The translations under genes were made by a program, and so were the position numbers. From positions 124,001 to 188,000 of the forward strand of contig NZ_VFPA01000006.1 of NCBI RefSeq assembly GCF_006716445.1: a stretch of 64,000 nucleotides of DNA, read 5' to 3'. Shown here one piece after another: positions 49,835-58,754 of this stretch. Numbering within the stretch: position 1 is the stretch's first letter; every line of letters starts with the position of its first letter. The notes under the pieces are model-generated. The model was given only the letters and a program-made list of their open reading frames with translations. It had not been told where the DNA came from and did not search any database. This DNA comes from Pseudonocardia kunmingensis. GTDB lineage: Bacteria; Actinomycetota; Actinomycetes; Mycobacteriales; Pseudonocardiaceae.

Positions 49835-50916
49835 CCCTCGCCGATCCCACGGTCACCCGCGTCGACGTCGTCGGGCTGCCGACGCGCTACCCGCGCCGGG
49901 TGGGCCGCAACGCCCGTCTGGGCAGCCACGGAACCGGCGGCGAGTCGCGCGTCGCGGTGATCGGCACCGACACCCGGCACCAGGGTTGGGGGCTCGCCGA
50001 GGGTCCCGGCGGCGACGTCGCCGACGTCGTCGGACGCCCGCTGTCCGACCTGATCGACCCCGCCACCGGGGTCCGGCACGAGCGCCACCTCTGGCTCGAC
50101 ATCGCCCTGCACGACCTGCTCGCCGTGGTGCACGACCAGCCCGTGCACGCGCTGCTCGGCGGGCGCGGGAACCGGTCGGTCGAGGTCTACGACGGCGCGA
50201 TCTACCTCGACGACCTCGACCCCGACGACGCGCCCCGCGGGCCGGCGGCCGTGCTGGAGAACTGCCGGTCCGACGCGGCCGCCGGCTACGGCGGCTTCAA
50301 GCTGAAGATCGGGCGCGGCCACCGCTGGATGGACCGGGCCGCAGGCGACGCCCGCGACGTCGAGATCACCCGCCGCGTGCGCGAGGCGTGGCCGGACGCG
50401 CGGATCCTGGTCGACGCCAACGACGGGTACGACCTCGAGGGGTTCTGCCGCTACCTCGACGCGGTCGCCGACGTCGGCCTGTACTGGGTCGAGGAACCCT
50501 TCCCGGACGACGCAGGCGACCTCGCGGCCCTGCGCCGGCACCGGGACGCCGTCAGCCCCGCGACCCGCATCGCCGAGGGGGAGACCTCGCCGGATGTCGA
50601 GGCCCTGCTCCCGGTGGCGCACCGGCACGACATCGACGTGCTGCTGATGGACGTGGTCTCGTTCGGGCTCACCCGGTGGCGACGGCTCGTGCCCCGGCTC
50701 GCGGGCGCGGGCGTCGAGGCGTCACCGCACGCCTGGGGCCGTCCCCTCAAGACCCTCTACGCCGCGCAGATGGCGGCCGGGCTGGGCGGGATCCCGATCG
50801 TCGAGGGGGTTCCGGGGCGCACCGACCGGGTGGACGCCTCCGGGTACGCGTTCGTCGACGGGCACCTCACCGTTCCCGACCGGCCCGGCTTCGGGCTGCC
50901 CGTCCCCCGTCCCTGA
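49831..50916 (+). CDS. Enolase-superfamily protein (mandelate racemase/sugar-acid dehydratase type)
   Basis: Protein of 361 aa with an N-terminal capping domain and TIM barrel. The barrel shows FKLKIG (KxK base motif), metal ligands Asp in ILVDANDGYD, Glu in YWVEEPFPDD and Glu in IAEGETSPDV, and a His in EASPHAWGRPLKTLYAAQMA. This is the pattern of mandelate racemase-subgroup dehydratases or racemases acting on a carboxylate with an alpha proton. Its partner methyltransferase is unusual. GTG 49831 is coupled to that gene. It is convergent with paaK (15-base gap). Confidence 0.85.
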   Translation: MTLADPTVTRVDVVGLPTRYPRRVGRNARLGSHGTGGESRVAVIGTDTRHQGWGLAEGPGGDVADVVGRPLSDLIDPATGVRHERHLWLDIALHDLLAVVHDQPVHALLGGRGNRSVEVYDGAIYLDDLDPDDAPRGPAAVLENCRSDAAAGYGGFKLKIGRGHRWMDRAAGDARDVEITRRVREAWPDARILVDANDGYDLEGFCRYLDAVADVGLYWVEEPFPDDAGDLAALRRHRDAVSPATRIAEGETSPDVEALLPVAHRHDIDVLLMDVVSFGLTRWRRLVPRLAGAGVEASPHAWGRPLKTLYAAQMAAGLGGIPIVEGVPGRTDRVDASGYAFVDGHLTVPDRPGFGLPVPRP

Positions 50917-50931
50917 AACCGGACGCCCGCC

Positions 50932-52290
50932 TCACCTCGCGCGCCGGTCCCGCAGCCGCTGCAGCTTCCCCACCGAGCGCTCCAGGGTGTCGGGGTCGAC
51001 GACCTCGCACGTCACCGTGACGCCGACGGTGTCCTTCACGGCCTGCACCAGCTCGGCGGCGGCGCTCACGCGGCGCTCGGGCGGCGTGTCCGGCCGGGCC
51101 TCGACCCGGACGGTGAGCGCGTCCATCCGGCCCTCGGTGGTGAGCTCCAGCTGGAAGTGCGGCGCGCAGCCGGGGGTGCGCAGCACGATCTCCTCGACCT
51201 GGGTGGGGAAGAGGTTCACCCCGCGCAGGATGATCATGTCGTCGCTGCGGCCGGTGATCTTCTGCATCCGCCGCATGCCAGGGCGTGCGGTGCCGGGCAG
51301 CAGCCGGGTGAGGTCGCGGGTGCGGTAGCGGATGATCGGCAGCGCCTGCTTGGTGAGGGAGGTGAAGACGAGCTCCCCCTCCTCGCCGTCGGGCAGCGCC
51401 GTGCCCTCGATCGGGTCGATGACCTCGGGGAGGAAGTGGTCCTCCCAGATGTGCAGGCCGTCCTTGGTCTCCACGCACTCCTGGGAGACGCCGGGGCCCA
51501 TCACCTCGGACAGCCCGTAGATGTCCACGGCGTGGATGCCCGTGCGCTCCTCGATCTCGGCGCGCATCTGCTCGGTCCACGGCTCCGCGCCGAAGATCCC
51601 GACCTGCAGCGAGGTGGCGCGCGGGTCGATCCCCTGGCGCTCGAACTCGTCGAGCAGGGTGAGCATGTAGCTCGGGGTCAGCATGATCACCTCGGGCCGG
51701 AAGTCCTGGATCAGCTGGACCTGCCGCGGGGTCATGCCACCGGACACCGGGATCGCCGTGGCGCCGAGCTTCTCGATCCCGTAGTGCGCCCCCAGCCCGC
51801 CCGTGAACAGCCCGTAGCCGTAGGCGTTGTGCACCTTGTGGCCCGGCCGCCCGCCCGCGGCCCGGATCGAGCGGGCGATCAGCGCGGCCCAGTTGTCGAT
51901 GTCCTGCGCGGTGTAGCCGACGACCGTCGGCTTGCCGGTGGTGCCGGACGAGGCGTGGATGCGCCGGACCTCGGACTGCGGCACGGCGAACATGCCGAAG
52001 GGGTAGTTCTCGCGCAGGTCGGCCTTCGTCGTCGTCGGGAACCTCGCGATGTCCGACAGCTCCCGGCAGTCGTCCGGGTGCACGCCCGCGGCGTCGAAGG
52101 CGCGCCGGTAGTGCGGCACGTTCTCGTAGGCGTGGCGCAGCGTCGCGCGCAGCCGCTCGAGCTGGGTGGCGCGCAGCTCGTCCACGGACATCCGCTCGGC
52201 CGGGTCGAGCGTCTCGGCGGGCGGGGCGTCGCCGAGCCGCCGCGCGGGGCGGGCGGGGGTGCCCGTCGACGTCGGTGTCGAGGTGGTCAC
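50932..52290 (-). CDS. paaK: Phenylacetate-CoA ligase
   Basis: ATP- and CoA-dependent ligase (452 aa) that starts phenylacetate catabolism by forming phenylacetyl-CoA. The adenylation core is HASSGTTGKPTVVGYTAQDI, followed by NAYGYGLFTGGLGAHYG, YGLSEVMGPGVSQECVETKD and TGRSDDMIILRGVNLFPTQV, all diagnostic of PaaK. The C-terminal domain ends SVGKLQRLRD. GTG 52290 follows CGGAGGACCGCT. It is 31 bases downstream of paaZ and cotranscribed. Confidence 0.95.
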   Translation of the reverse strand: MTTSTPTSTGTPARPARRLGDAPPAETLDPAERMSVDELRATQLERLRATLRHAYENVPHYRRAFDAAGVHPDDCRELSDIARFPTTTKADLRENYPFGMFAVPQSEVRRIHASSGTTGKPTVVGYTAQDIDNWAALIARSIRAAGGRPGHKVHNAYGYGLFTGGLGAHYGIEKLGATAIPVSGGMTPRQVQLIQDFRPEVIMLTPSYMLTLLDEFERQGIDPRATSLQVGIFGAEPWTEQMRAEIEERTGIHAVDIYGLSEVMGPGVSQECVETKDGLHIWEDHFLPEVIDPIEGTALPDGEEGELVFTSLTKQALPIIRYRTRDLTRLLPGTARPGMRRMQKITGRSDDMIILRGVNLFPTQVEEIVLRTPGCAPHFQLELTTEGRMDALTVRVEARPDTPPERRVSAAAELVQAVKDTVGVTVTCEVVDPDTLERSVGKLQRLRDRRAR

Positions 52291-52321
52291 AGCGGTCCTC
52301 CGTCTGCGTGGTTCGGCCGGG

Positions 52322-54376
52322 TCATCCGGCAGCGTGCTCCTGCGCGTCCTTCTTGGCCACCAGCGTGAGCACGTCGTAGCGGGCGACGGACTCGCCGTCC
52401 TGGCGGGTGACGTCGGCGTCCCAGCGCACCTCGCCGTAGCCCGCCGACTCGCGCGGGGTGAGCTGCTTGCAGGTCAGCGTGACGGTCAGCTCGTCGCCGA
52501 ACCGCACCGGCGTGAGGAACCGCAGGGCGTCGACGCCGAAGTTGGCGAGCACCGGGCCGGGGTCGGGGTCGACGAACAGGCCCGCGGCCAGCGAGACCAC
52601 CAGGTAGCCGTGCGCGACGCGCTCGCCGAACAGCGGGTTCGCGGCGGCGGCGTCGGCGTCCATGTGGGCGTAGAAGGTGTCGCCGGTGAACTCGGCGAAG
52701 TGCTCCACGTCCTCCTGGCTCACCACGCGGGGGCCGGCGACGATCGTGTCGCCCGGCCGCAGCTCCTCCAGGTGCTTGCGGAACGGGTGCACATCGGTGC
52801 GGTGCCGCTCGGCGCCGGGCACCCAGCGCCCGGTGATCGCGGCGAGCGTGTCCGGGTCGGCCTGCACGGCGGTGCGCTGCATGTGGTGCAGCACCCCCCG
52901 GATGCCCCCCATCTCCTCGCCGCCGCCCGCCCGGCCGGGCCCGCCGTGCACCAGGGCAGGGAGCGGCGAGCCGTGTCCGGTGGACTCCTGCGCGTCGCGC
53001 GAGTTGAGCACGAGCAGCCTGCCGTGCCACGGTGCGACGCCGAGCACGACCTCCCGGGCGAACGCGGGGTCGGCGGTGACCACGGACCCGGCGAGGCTGC
53101 CCTGGCCGCGGGCGGCGTAGTCGACCAGCTGCGCGGTGCTGTCGTAGGGCAGGACCGTGGAGACGGGGCCGAAGGCCTCCACCTCGTGCGGCTCGGCCCG
53201 CTCCGGGTCGCCGACCAGCAGGATCGGCGAGACGAAGGCGCCGCGGTCCGGGTCGGCGTCGACCACCTCGACGCGCTCCGGGTCGCCGAAGACGATCCGC
53301 CCGGAGTCGGCCAGCGCCTTGACGCTGCGCCGCACCTCCTCGCGCTGGTCGAGGCTCGCCAGCGCCCCCATCCGGACGCCCTCCGCGGCCGGGTTGCCGA
53401 CGGTGGTCCGCGCCAGGCGCGCCGAGACCGCCTCCACGACGGCGTCGACGTGCGCACGGGGCACGAACGCGCGGCGGATCGCGGTGCACTTCTGCCCGGC
53501 CTTCACCGTCATCTCGGTGACCAGGCCCTTCACGAACAGGTCGAACTCGGCCGTGCCCGGGGCGGCGTCGGGGCCGAGCGCGGAGAGGTTCAGCGAGTCG
53601 GCCTCCGCGGTGAACCGCACGGCGTTGCGCACGAGGGTCGGGTGCGTGCGCAGCAGCTGCGCCGTGGACGCCGAGCCGGTGAAGGACACCAGGTCCTGGC
53701 CGGTGAGGTGGTCGAACGCGTCGCCGAGGCTGCCGGCGACGAACGCCAGTGCACCCGGCGGCAGGATCTGCGACTCGACGATGATCTCGATGAGCTCCGC
53801 GGTGAGGAACGCCGTGGGGCTGGCCGGCTTCACGAGGCTCGGCACGCCGGCGAGGAACGCGGGCGCGAGCTTCTCCAGCGGCCCCCACACCGGGAAGTTG
53901 AACGCGTTGACCTGCACCGCCACGCCGCGCAGCGGGGTGCAGACGTGCTGGCCGAGGAAGGTGCCTCCGCGCCCCAGCGGCTCGACGGCGCCCTCGACGT
54001 GCACGGTGTCGTTGGGGAGCTCGCGCTTGGCCTTGCTCGCGTAGGCGAGCAGCACGCCGATGCCGCCGTCGACGTCGAACTTCGAGTCGCCCAGCGTCGC
54101 CCCCGTCCGCGCGGAGACCGCGTAGAGCCGCTCGCGGTGCTCGCGCAGGTGCTGGCCGAGCGCCTTGAGCAGGGCCGCGCGCTGGTGGAAGGTCAGCTCG
54201 CGCAAGGCGGGGCCGCCGGTGCGGCGCCCGTGCTCGAGCGCGGCGGCGATGTCGATGCCGGCCGATGAGACGCGGGCGACCTCGTCGCCGGTGACGGCGT
54301 CGAAGAGCGGCCTGCCCTCCTCGGCAGGCCGGTGCCAGCCGTCGTTCACGTAGCTGCGCAGGACGGGCACCACCAT
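52322..54376 (-). CDS. paaZ: Bifunctional oxepin-CoA hydrolase / 3-oxo-5,6-dehydrosuberyl-CoA semialdehyde dehydrogenase
   Basis: Ring-opening enzyme of 684 aa. Residues about 1-520 are an aldehyde dehydrogenase (NAFNFPVWGPLEKLAPAFLA, FTGSASTAQLL, Glu in FTAEADSLNLS, catalytic Cys in TVKAGQKCTAIRR). Residues about 540-680 are an R-specific enoyl-hydratase hot-dog domain (GDTFYAHMDADAAAANPLFG, VAHGYLVVSLAAGLFV) that opens the oxepin. Both active sites are intact. ATG 54376 has GGAGG upstream. It heads paaZ-paaK, divergent from the paaG-like gene, with palindromes in the 155-bp gap. Confidence 0.95.
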   Translation of the reverse strand: MVVPVLRSYVNDGWHRPAEEGRPLFDAVTGDEVARVSSAGIDIAAALEHGRRTGGPALRELTFHQRAALLKALGQHLREHRERLYAVSARTGATLGDSKFDVDGGIGVLLAYASKAKRELPNDTVHVEGAVEPLGRGGTFLGQHVCTPLRGVAVQVNAFNFPVWGPLEKLAPAFLAGVPSLVKPASPTAFLTAELIEIIVESQILPPGALAFVAGSLGDAFDHLTGQDLVSFTGSASTAQLLRTHPTLVRNAVRFTAEADSLNLSALGPDAAPGTAEFDLFVKGLVTEMTVKAGQKCTAIRRAFVPRAHVDAVVEAVSARLARTTVGNPAAEGVRMGALASLDQREEVRRSVKALADSGRIVFGDPERVEVVDADPDRGAFVSPILLVGDPERAEPHEVEAFGPVSTVLPYDSTAQLVDYAARGQGSLAGSVVTADPAFAREVVLGVAPWHGRLLVLNSRDAQESTGHGSPLPALVHGGPGRAGGGEEMGGIRGVLHHMQRTAVQADPDTLAAITGRWVPGAERHRTDVHPFRKHLEELRPGDTIVAGPRVVSQEDVEHFAEFTGDTFYAHMDADAAAANPLFGERVAHGYLVVSLAAGLFVDPDPGPVLANFGVDALRFLTPVRFGDELTVTLTCKQLTPRESAGYGEVRWDADVTRQDGESVARYDVLTLVAKKDAQEHAAG

Positions 54377-54404
54377 CGAGGGCCTCCGTGGGACTCGCTG
54401 ACCG

Positions 54405-54418
54405 ACCGTTCGTTCGGG
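54405..54418. promoter_or_regulatory. Candidate PaaR operator A
   Basis: ACCGTTCGTTCGGG matches the Corynebacterium PaaR core ACCGNNCGNNCGGT (recalled) except at the last base. It lies 29 bases before the paaZ start, a place where it would cover the minus-strand promoter. A second partial half, ACCG at 54401, extends the palindrome. Confidence 0.5.
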
Positions 54419-54498
54419 ACGCTAGCACGCAACCGGCTGTCGTCCCAGTGGTACGAAGGTGCCACTCGTCCCTGCTCGGCGCGCGGTCCGCGGCCGCG

Positions 54499-54512
54499 AC
54501 CGATCGTTCGGT
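54499..54512. promoter_or_regulatory. Candidate PaaR operator B
   Basis: ACCGATCGTTCGGT fits ACCGNNCGNNCGGT at every fixed position. It lies 8 bases before a -10-like TACGCT (54520-54525), which is itself 6 bases before ATG 54532, suggesting a leaderless mRNA for the paaG-like gene with the repressor on its promoter. Confidence 0.55.
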
Positions 54513-54531
54513 TGGCCGCTACGCTGGCGCG

Positions 54532-55326
54532 ATGACCGACGATCCAGCTGTGCGCGTCTCGCGGGACGGCGCCGTCGCCGTGCTCACCCTGGCGCGGCCG
54601 GCCCGCTACAACGCCCTCACGCGCGAGCTCAAGGAGGCGCTGCTCGCCGCGCTCACCGAGCTCGCCGGTGCCGAGGACGTGCGGGCGCTCGTGCTCACCG
54701 GAGCGGGCCGGGCGTTCTGCGTGGGCCAGGACCTGGGAGAGCACGCGGAGGCGCTGCGGCGCGACGCCGGGAGCGCGCTCGACACGGTCACGGAGCACTA
54801 CAACCCGATCGTGCGGGCGCTCGCCGCGCTGCCGTTCCCGGTCGTCGCGGCGATCAACGGGCCGTGCGCGGGCGCAGGGCTGGGGTTCGCGCTGGCCTGC
54901 GACCTGCGCGTCGCCGCGGCGGGGGCGTCGTTCTCGACGGCGTTCACCGGGATCGGGCTGACCGCCGACTCCGGGCTCTCGGCGAGCCTCGCCCACGCCG
55001 TCGGTGTGTCGCGGGCCCTGGAGCTGCTCCTGCTCGGCGAGGGCTTCACCGCCGAGGAGGCGCACGCCTGGGGGCTGGTGCGCGCGGTCGTGCCCGCCGA
55101 CGAGGTGCTGCCCGCGGCGCTGGAGCTGGCGCACCGGCTCGCGGCCGGGCCGACCCGGGCCTACGCCGAGGTCCGCCGCGCGGTGCGGGACGGCGCGGTC
55201 GCTCCGCTGGAGGAGGTGCTGGCCGCCGAGGCCGCGGCGCAGGCCCGGCTCGCGACGACGTCGGACCACGTGCAGGCGGTCGCGGCGTTCCTCGAGAAGC
55301 GGCGCCCGACGTTCGAGGGGCGATGA
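54532..55326 (+). CDS. paaG: Enoyl-CoA hydratase/isomerase, PaaG-like
   Basis: Crotonase-fold protein of 264 aa. GAGRAFCVGQDLGEHAEALR and NGPCAGAGLGFALACDLRVA supply the oxyanion holes, and FSTAFTGIGLTADSGLSASL carries the Asp of the isomerase type. In this cluster it most likely converts ring-1,2-epoxyphenylacetyl-CoA to oxepin-CoA; a PaaF-type hydratase is less likely. ATG 54532 has no SD, in keeping with a leaderless start. The stop overlaps the TetR start (ATGA). The symbol rests on context and the PDSG-like motif. Confidence 0.75.
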   Translation: MTDDPAVRVSRDGAVAVLTLARPARYNALTRELKEALLAALTELAGAEDVRALVLTGAGRAFCVGQDLGEHAEALRRDAGSALDTVTEHYNPIVRALAALPFPVVAAINGPCAGAGLGFALACDLRVAAAGASFSTAFTGIGLTADSGLSASLAHAVGVSRALELLLLGEGFTAEEAHAWGLVRAVVPADEVLPAALELAHRLAAGPTRAYAEVRRAVRDGAVAPLEEVLAAEAAAQARLATTSDHVQAVAAFLEKRRPTFEGR

Positions 55327-55961
55327 GCGAGCTCGCGAGCGCAGCGATGTCACAGCGCACCGACACCGGGCGGGTGCGGCGGCCGACCCGCGGGCCCGGC
55401 TCCCTGCTCGAGATCGCGGTGGGGGAGTTCCTGACCCGTGGCTACGACGCCACGTCGATGGAGGACCTCTCGCGCGCCGCCGGGATCACGAAGTCGTCGT
55501 TCTACCACCACTTCAGCGGCAAGGAGGCGTTGCTGCGCGCCGCGCTGGAGCGGGCGGTCGACGGGCTGTTCGGGATCCTCGACGACGAGGGCGCGCGGGT
55601 CGGGACGGCGCTGCAGCGGCTGCACCACATCGTCCGGGGGCAGGTGGCCGTGCTGGTGGCCGAACTGCCCTACGTCACGGTGCTGCTGCGGGTGCGGGGC
55701 AACACGGAGTCGGAGCGCTGGGCGCTGGAGCGCCGCCGCGAGTTCGACGCGCACGTCGCCGCGCTGGTGCGCGAGGCCGTCGAGGCGGGGGAGCTGCGCA
55801 AGGGCGTGGAGCCCGCGCTGGCGGCGCGGTTGCTGTCGGGCATGGTGAACTCCGTGGTCGAGTGGGCCCGCCCGGACCGCGACCCGGACGCGCTGCCCGA
55901 CGCGGTGGCACGGGCCGCCTTCGAGGGCATCCTGCCGGCGGCGGACCCCGCCGAGGGCTGA
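55323..55961 (+). CDS. paaR: TetR-family regulator of phenylacetate genes (PaaR-like)
   Basis: TetR repressor of 212 aa. The HTH region is YDATSMEDLSRAAGITKSSF followed by YHHFSGKEALLRAALERAVD; the ligand domain is helical. In Corynebacterium and Thermus, TetR-type PaaR proteins repress paa operons and respond to phenylacetyl-CoA (known). Coupling to the paaG-like gene and palindromes at 54405, 54499 and 56006 support this role. ATG 55323 or ATG 55347 could be the start. Confidence 0.8.
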   Translation: MSELASAAMSQRTDTGRVRRPTRGPGSLLEIAVGEFLTRGYDATSMEDLSRAAGITKSSFYHHFSGKEALLRAALERAVDGLFGILDDEGARVGTALQRLHHIVRGQVAVLVAELPYVTVLLRVRGNTESERWALERRREFDAHVAALVREAVEAGELRKGVEPALAARLLSGMVNSVVEWARPDRDPDALPDAVARAAFEGILPAADPAEG

Positions 55962-55973
55962 AGCGCACTCGCC

Positions 55974-56021
55974 TTGCGCCGCGGGCTCCCGTACGTCACG
56001 ATGAGCCGAACGAACATTCGG
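55974..56021 (+). promoter_or_regulatory. paaA promoter with operator C
   Basis: TTGCGC (55974-55979) and CACGAT (55997-56002) are 17 bases apart. The predicted start near 56009 falls inside CCGAACGAACATTCGG (56006-56021), a palindrome whose reverse strand shares GTTCGTTCGG with operator A. Binding there would block paaABCDE transcription. Confidence 0.5.
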
Positions 56022-56036
56022 TACGGAGGCAGGCTC

Positions 56037-56960
56037 ATGAACGAGACGGCACTGGCCGCCGACTTCGACGCGACGATCGCCGCCGACCAGCGGGTCGAGC
56101 CGCGCGACTGGATGCCCGAGGCCTACCGGAAGACGCTGATCCGCCAGATCGCGCAGCACGCGCACTCGGAGATCATCGGCATGCAGCCGGAGGGCAACTG
56201 GATCCTCCGCGCGCCGAGCCTGCGACGGAAGGCGATCCTGCTGGCCAAGGTGCAGGACGAGGCCGGTCACGGCATGTACCTCTACGCGGCGGCGGAGACC
56301 CTCGGGGTCGACCGCGAGGAGCTGACCGAGAAGCTGATCTCCGCGAAGCAGAAGTACTCCTCGATCTTCAACTACCCCACGCTGTCCTACGCCGACATCG
56401 GCGTGATCGGCTGGCTGGTCGACGGCGCCGCGATCTGCAACCAGGTGCCGCTGTGCCGCTGCTCCTACGGCCCCTACGCGCGGGCGATGATCCGCATCTG
56501 CAAGGAGGAGTCGTTCCACCAGCGGCAGGGCTACGAGCTGCTGCTGGCGATGGTGAACGGCACCGACGCGCAGCGGGAGATGGTGCAGGAGTCGGTGAAC
56601 CGCTGGTGGTGGCCGTCGCTGATGATGTTCGGCCCGGCCGACGGCGCGTCGCCGAACACGCAGCAGTCGATGGCGTGGGGCATCAAGCGCCACACCAACG
56701 ACGAGCTGCGACAGCGGTTCGTCGACATGACCGTGCCGCAGGCCGAGGCGCTCGGGGTGACGCTGCCCGACCCGGACCTGCGGTGGAACCCGCAGCGGCA
56801 GGCGCACGACTTCGGCGAGCCGGACTGGGAGGAGTTCGCGGCCGTGATCGCCGGGTCGGGGCCCTGCAACGCCCAGCGCCTGGAGCACCGCCGGCGCGCG
56901 CACGACGACGGCGCCTGGGTCCGGGAAGCGGCGCAGGCCTACGCGGAGAAGCACCGATGA
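56037..56960 (+). CDS. paaA: 1,2-phenylacetyl-CoA epoxidase subunit PaaA (catalytic)
   Basis: Diiron oxygenase subunit of 307 aa that epoxidises the ring of phenylacetyl-CoA. Ferritin-like ligand motifs are seen in LLAKVQDEAGHGMYLYAAAE and ICKEESFHQRQGYELLLAMV. WILRAPSLRRKAILLAKVQD and SIFNYPTLSYADIGVIGWLV are standard PaaA blocks. GGAGG precedes ATG 56037. It is the first gene of paaABCDE, each overlapping the next by 4 bases. Confidence 0.96.
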   Translation: MNETALAADFDATIAADQRVEPRDWMPEAYRKTLIRQIAQHAHSEIIGMQPEGNWILRAPSLRRKAILLAKVQDEAGHGMYLYAAAETLGVDREELTEKLISAKQKYSSIFNYPTLSYADIGVIGWLVDGAAICNQVPLCRCSYGPYARAMIRICKEESFHQRQGYELLLAMVNGTDAQREMVQESVNRWWWPSLMMFGPADGASPNTQQSMAWGIKRHTNDELRQRFVDMTVPQAEALGVTLPDPDLRWNPQRQAHDFGEPDWEEFAAVIAGSGPCNAQRLEHRRRAHDDGAWVREAAQAYAEKHR

Positions 56961-57337
56961 TCCCGAGCGACGACATGCCCGAGGTCACCGCGGAGGGCGG
57001 CCACGGCGCCGTGCCCACCACCGGCGTGGAGACCGGCCAGAGCGAGCGCCCGTCGCGGCGCACCTGGCCGCTCTACGAGGTGTTCGTGCGCGGCAAGCGC
57101 GGGCTCAACCACGTCCACGTCGGTTCGCTGCACGCCGCGGACGCGGAGATGGCCCTGCACAACGCCCGCGACCTCTACACCCGCCGCAACGAGGGCGTCT
57201 CGATCTGGGTGGTGAAGGCCGAGGACATCACGGCGTCGAGCCCGGACGAGAAGGACCCGTTCTTCGCGCCGTCGGGCGACAAGGTCTACCGGCACCCGAC
57301 GTTCTACGCGATCCCGGAGGAGGTGCCGCACCTGTGA
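56957..57337 (+). CDS. paaB: 1,2-phenylacetyl-CoA epoxidase subunit PaaB
   Basis: Structural subunit of 126 aa. WPLYEVFVRGKRGLNHVHVG, HAADAEMALHNARDLYTRRN and EGVSIWVVKAEDI are the PaaB core. It has a 35-residue N-terminal extension compared with the E. coli protein (95 aa). ATG overlaps the paaA stop and the stop overlaps paaC. Confidence 0.95.
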   Translation: MIPSDDMPEVTAEGGHGAVPTTGVETGQSERPSRRTWPLYEVFVRGKRGLNHVHVGSLHAADAEMALHNARDLYTRRNEGVSIWVVKAEDITASSPDEKDPFFAPSGDKVYRHPTFYAIPEEVPHL

Positions 57338-58248
57338 ACACGGAGGTCGGGGAGCACGATCCCACCAACGCCTACCAGTCGCTGTCGGAGACCACCGCCC
57401 AGGACGACCCGCGGTGGGCGTTCGGCTCCGGGTTCGAGGACGTCGAGGCGGAGATCGCCGCGCCGGTGCCCGCCGGCGTCGATCCCGCCGACCTCGCCGC
57501 GTACTGCCTCATGCTCGGCGACGACGCGCTGGTCTACAGCCACCGCCTCTCGGAGTGGGTGTCGCACGCGCCCGAGCTGGAGGAGGAGGTCGCGCTCGCG
57601 AACATCGCGCTCGACCTGCTCGGCCAGGCCCGCGTGCTGCTGGCCAGGGCCGGTCACGTCGAGGGGGCGGGCCGGGACGAAGACGCGCTGGCCTACTTCC
57701 GGGACCAGTGGCGGTTCCGCAACGTCGCGCTCGCCGAACCGTCCGACGAGCGCGACTTCGGCCGCTGCGTCGCCCGGCTGCTGCTCTTCTCCACCTGGCG
57801 GCTCGCGCTGCTGCAGCGGCTGCGAGGCTCGGCCGACCCGGTCCTCGCCGCCGTCGCGGGCAAGGGCGTGAAGGAGCTGGCCTACCACCGCGACTACGCG
57901 GCGCGGTGGACGCTGCGGCTCGGCGACGGGACGCCCGAGTCGCACCGGCGGATGCAGGCCGGGCTGGACGGCGTGTGGCCGTTCGTCGGGGAGCTGTTCC
58001 GCACCTCCGCCGAGGAGCGCAGGCTCCTGGAGCCCGGCGTCGCGGTCGACCCCGCGCAGGCCCGCGAGGAGTTCGACACCGTGCTCGACCAGGTCCTCGG
58101 CGCGGCCACGCTGACGCGGCCCGACCGCCCCGCGATGGGCCCGCTCGGCGGTCGCGCCGGCCGTCAGGGCGTGCACACCGAGGCGCTCGGGCACGTGCTC
58201 GAGCAGATGCAGGGCCTCGCCCGCCGGCACCCGGGGGCGACGTGGTGA
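57334..58248 (+). CDS. paaC: 1,2-phenylacetyl-CoA epoxidase subunit PaaC
   Basis: Structural ferritin-like partner of PaaA, 304 aa. YCLMLGDDALVYSHRLSEWV, EEEVALANIALDLLGQARVL and KGVKELAYHRDYAARWTLRL are typical; it binds PaaA but its own metal site is usually degenerate (known). Its N-terminus is about 50 residues longer than in enterobacteria. GTG 57334 overlaps paaB. Confidence 0.95.
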   Translation: MNTEVGEHDPTNAYQSLSETTAQDDPRWAFGSGFEDVEAEIAAPVPAGVDPADLAAYCLMLGDDALVYSHRLSEWVSHAPELEEEVALANIALDLLGQARVLLARAGHVEGAGRDEDALAYFRDQWRFRNVALAEPSDERDFGRCVARLLLFSTWRLALLQRLRGSADPVLAAVAGKGVKELAYHRDYAARWTLRLGDGTPESHRRMQAGLDGVWPFVGELFRTSAEERRLLEPGVAVDPAQAREEFDTVLDQVLGAATLTRPDRPAMGPLGGRAGRQGVHTEALGHVLEQMQGLARRHPGATW

Positions 58249-58754
58249 GCGAGGTGGGCGTCGACCTCGGCGCGCGGGACGTCGTCGCGCGCGTCGTCGA
58301 CCCGGAGATGCCGATGCTGACCCTGGACGACCTGGGGGTGATCCGCGCGGTGGAGGAGGGCGTCTCCGGCGTGGTCGTCACGATCACGCCGACCTACTCC
58401 GGCTGCCCGGCCATCGAGGTCATGCGCGACGACATCCGCGCCGCGCTCACCCGGGCCGGCTACGGCCCGGTGCAGGTGCGCACGGTGTTCGCGCCGGCCT
58501 GGAGCACGGACTGGATCAGCGAGGCCGGCCGCCGCAAGCTCGCCGAGGCCGGCATCGCCCCACCCGGGAGGGCGGCGCCGCCGTCCACCGGGCCGGTCCC
58601 GCTCACCCTCACCGCGCCAAGCGCGCCGGTCCGCTGCCCGCGCTGCGGTGCCCCCGGCACCGAGGAGCTCTCCCGCTTCGGCCCGACCGCGTGCACCGCG
58701 CTGCGCCGCTGCCTGTCGTGCCGCGAGCCCTTCGAGCACGTGAAGGAGCTGTGA
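58245..58754 (+). CDS. paaD: PaaD, Fe-S maturation factor of the epoxidase
   Basis: Protein of 169 aa with an N-terminal MIP18/DUF59 domain (VVDPEMPMLTLDDLGVIRAV; TPTYSGCPAIEVMRDDIRAA with the conserved Cys) and a C-terminal four-Cys zinc-ribbon-like end (RCPRCGAPG and CLSCREPFEH). It is thought to help assemble the epoxidase metal centres. GTG 58245 overlaps the paaC stop. Confidence 0.93.
   Translation: MSEVGVDLGARDVVARVVDPEMPMLTLDDLGVIRAVEEGVSGVVVTITPTYSGCPAIEVMRDDIRAALTRAGYGPVQVRTVFAPAWSTDWISEAGRRKLAEAGIAPPGRAAPPSTGPVPLTLTAPSAPVRCPRCGAPGTEELSRFGPTACTALRRCLSCREPFEHVKEL

Noticed and set aside
54451..54470. A fourth copy of the 49-bp hairpin repeat
   Set aside because: Only one arm is recognisable (about 16 of 20 bases on the reverse strand) and no partner arm or loop follows, so it is noted but not counted.
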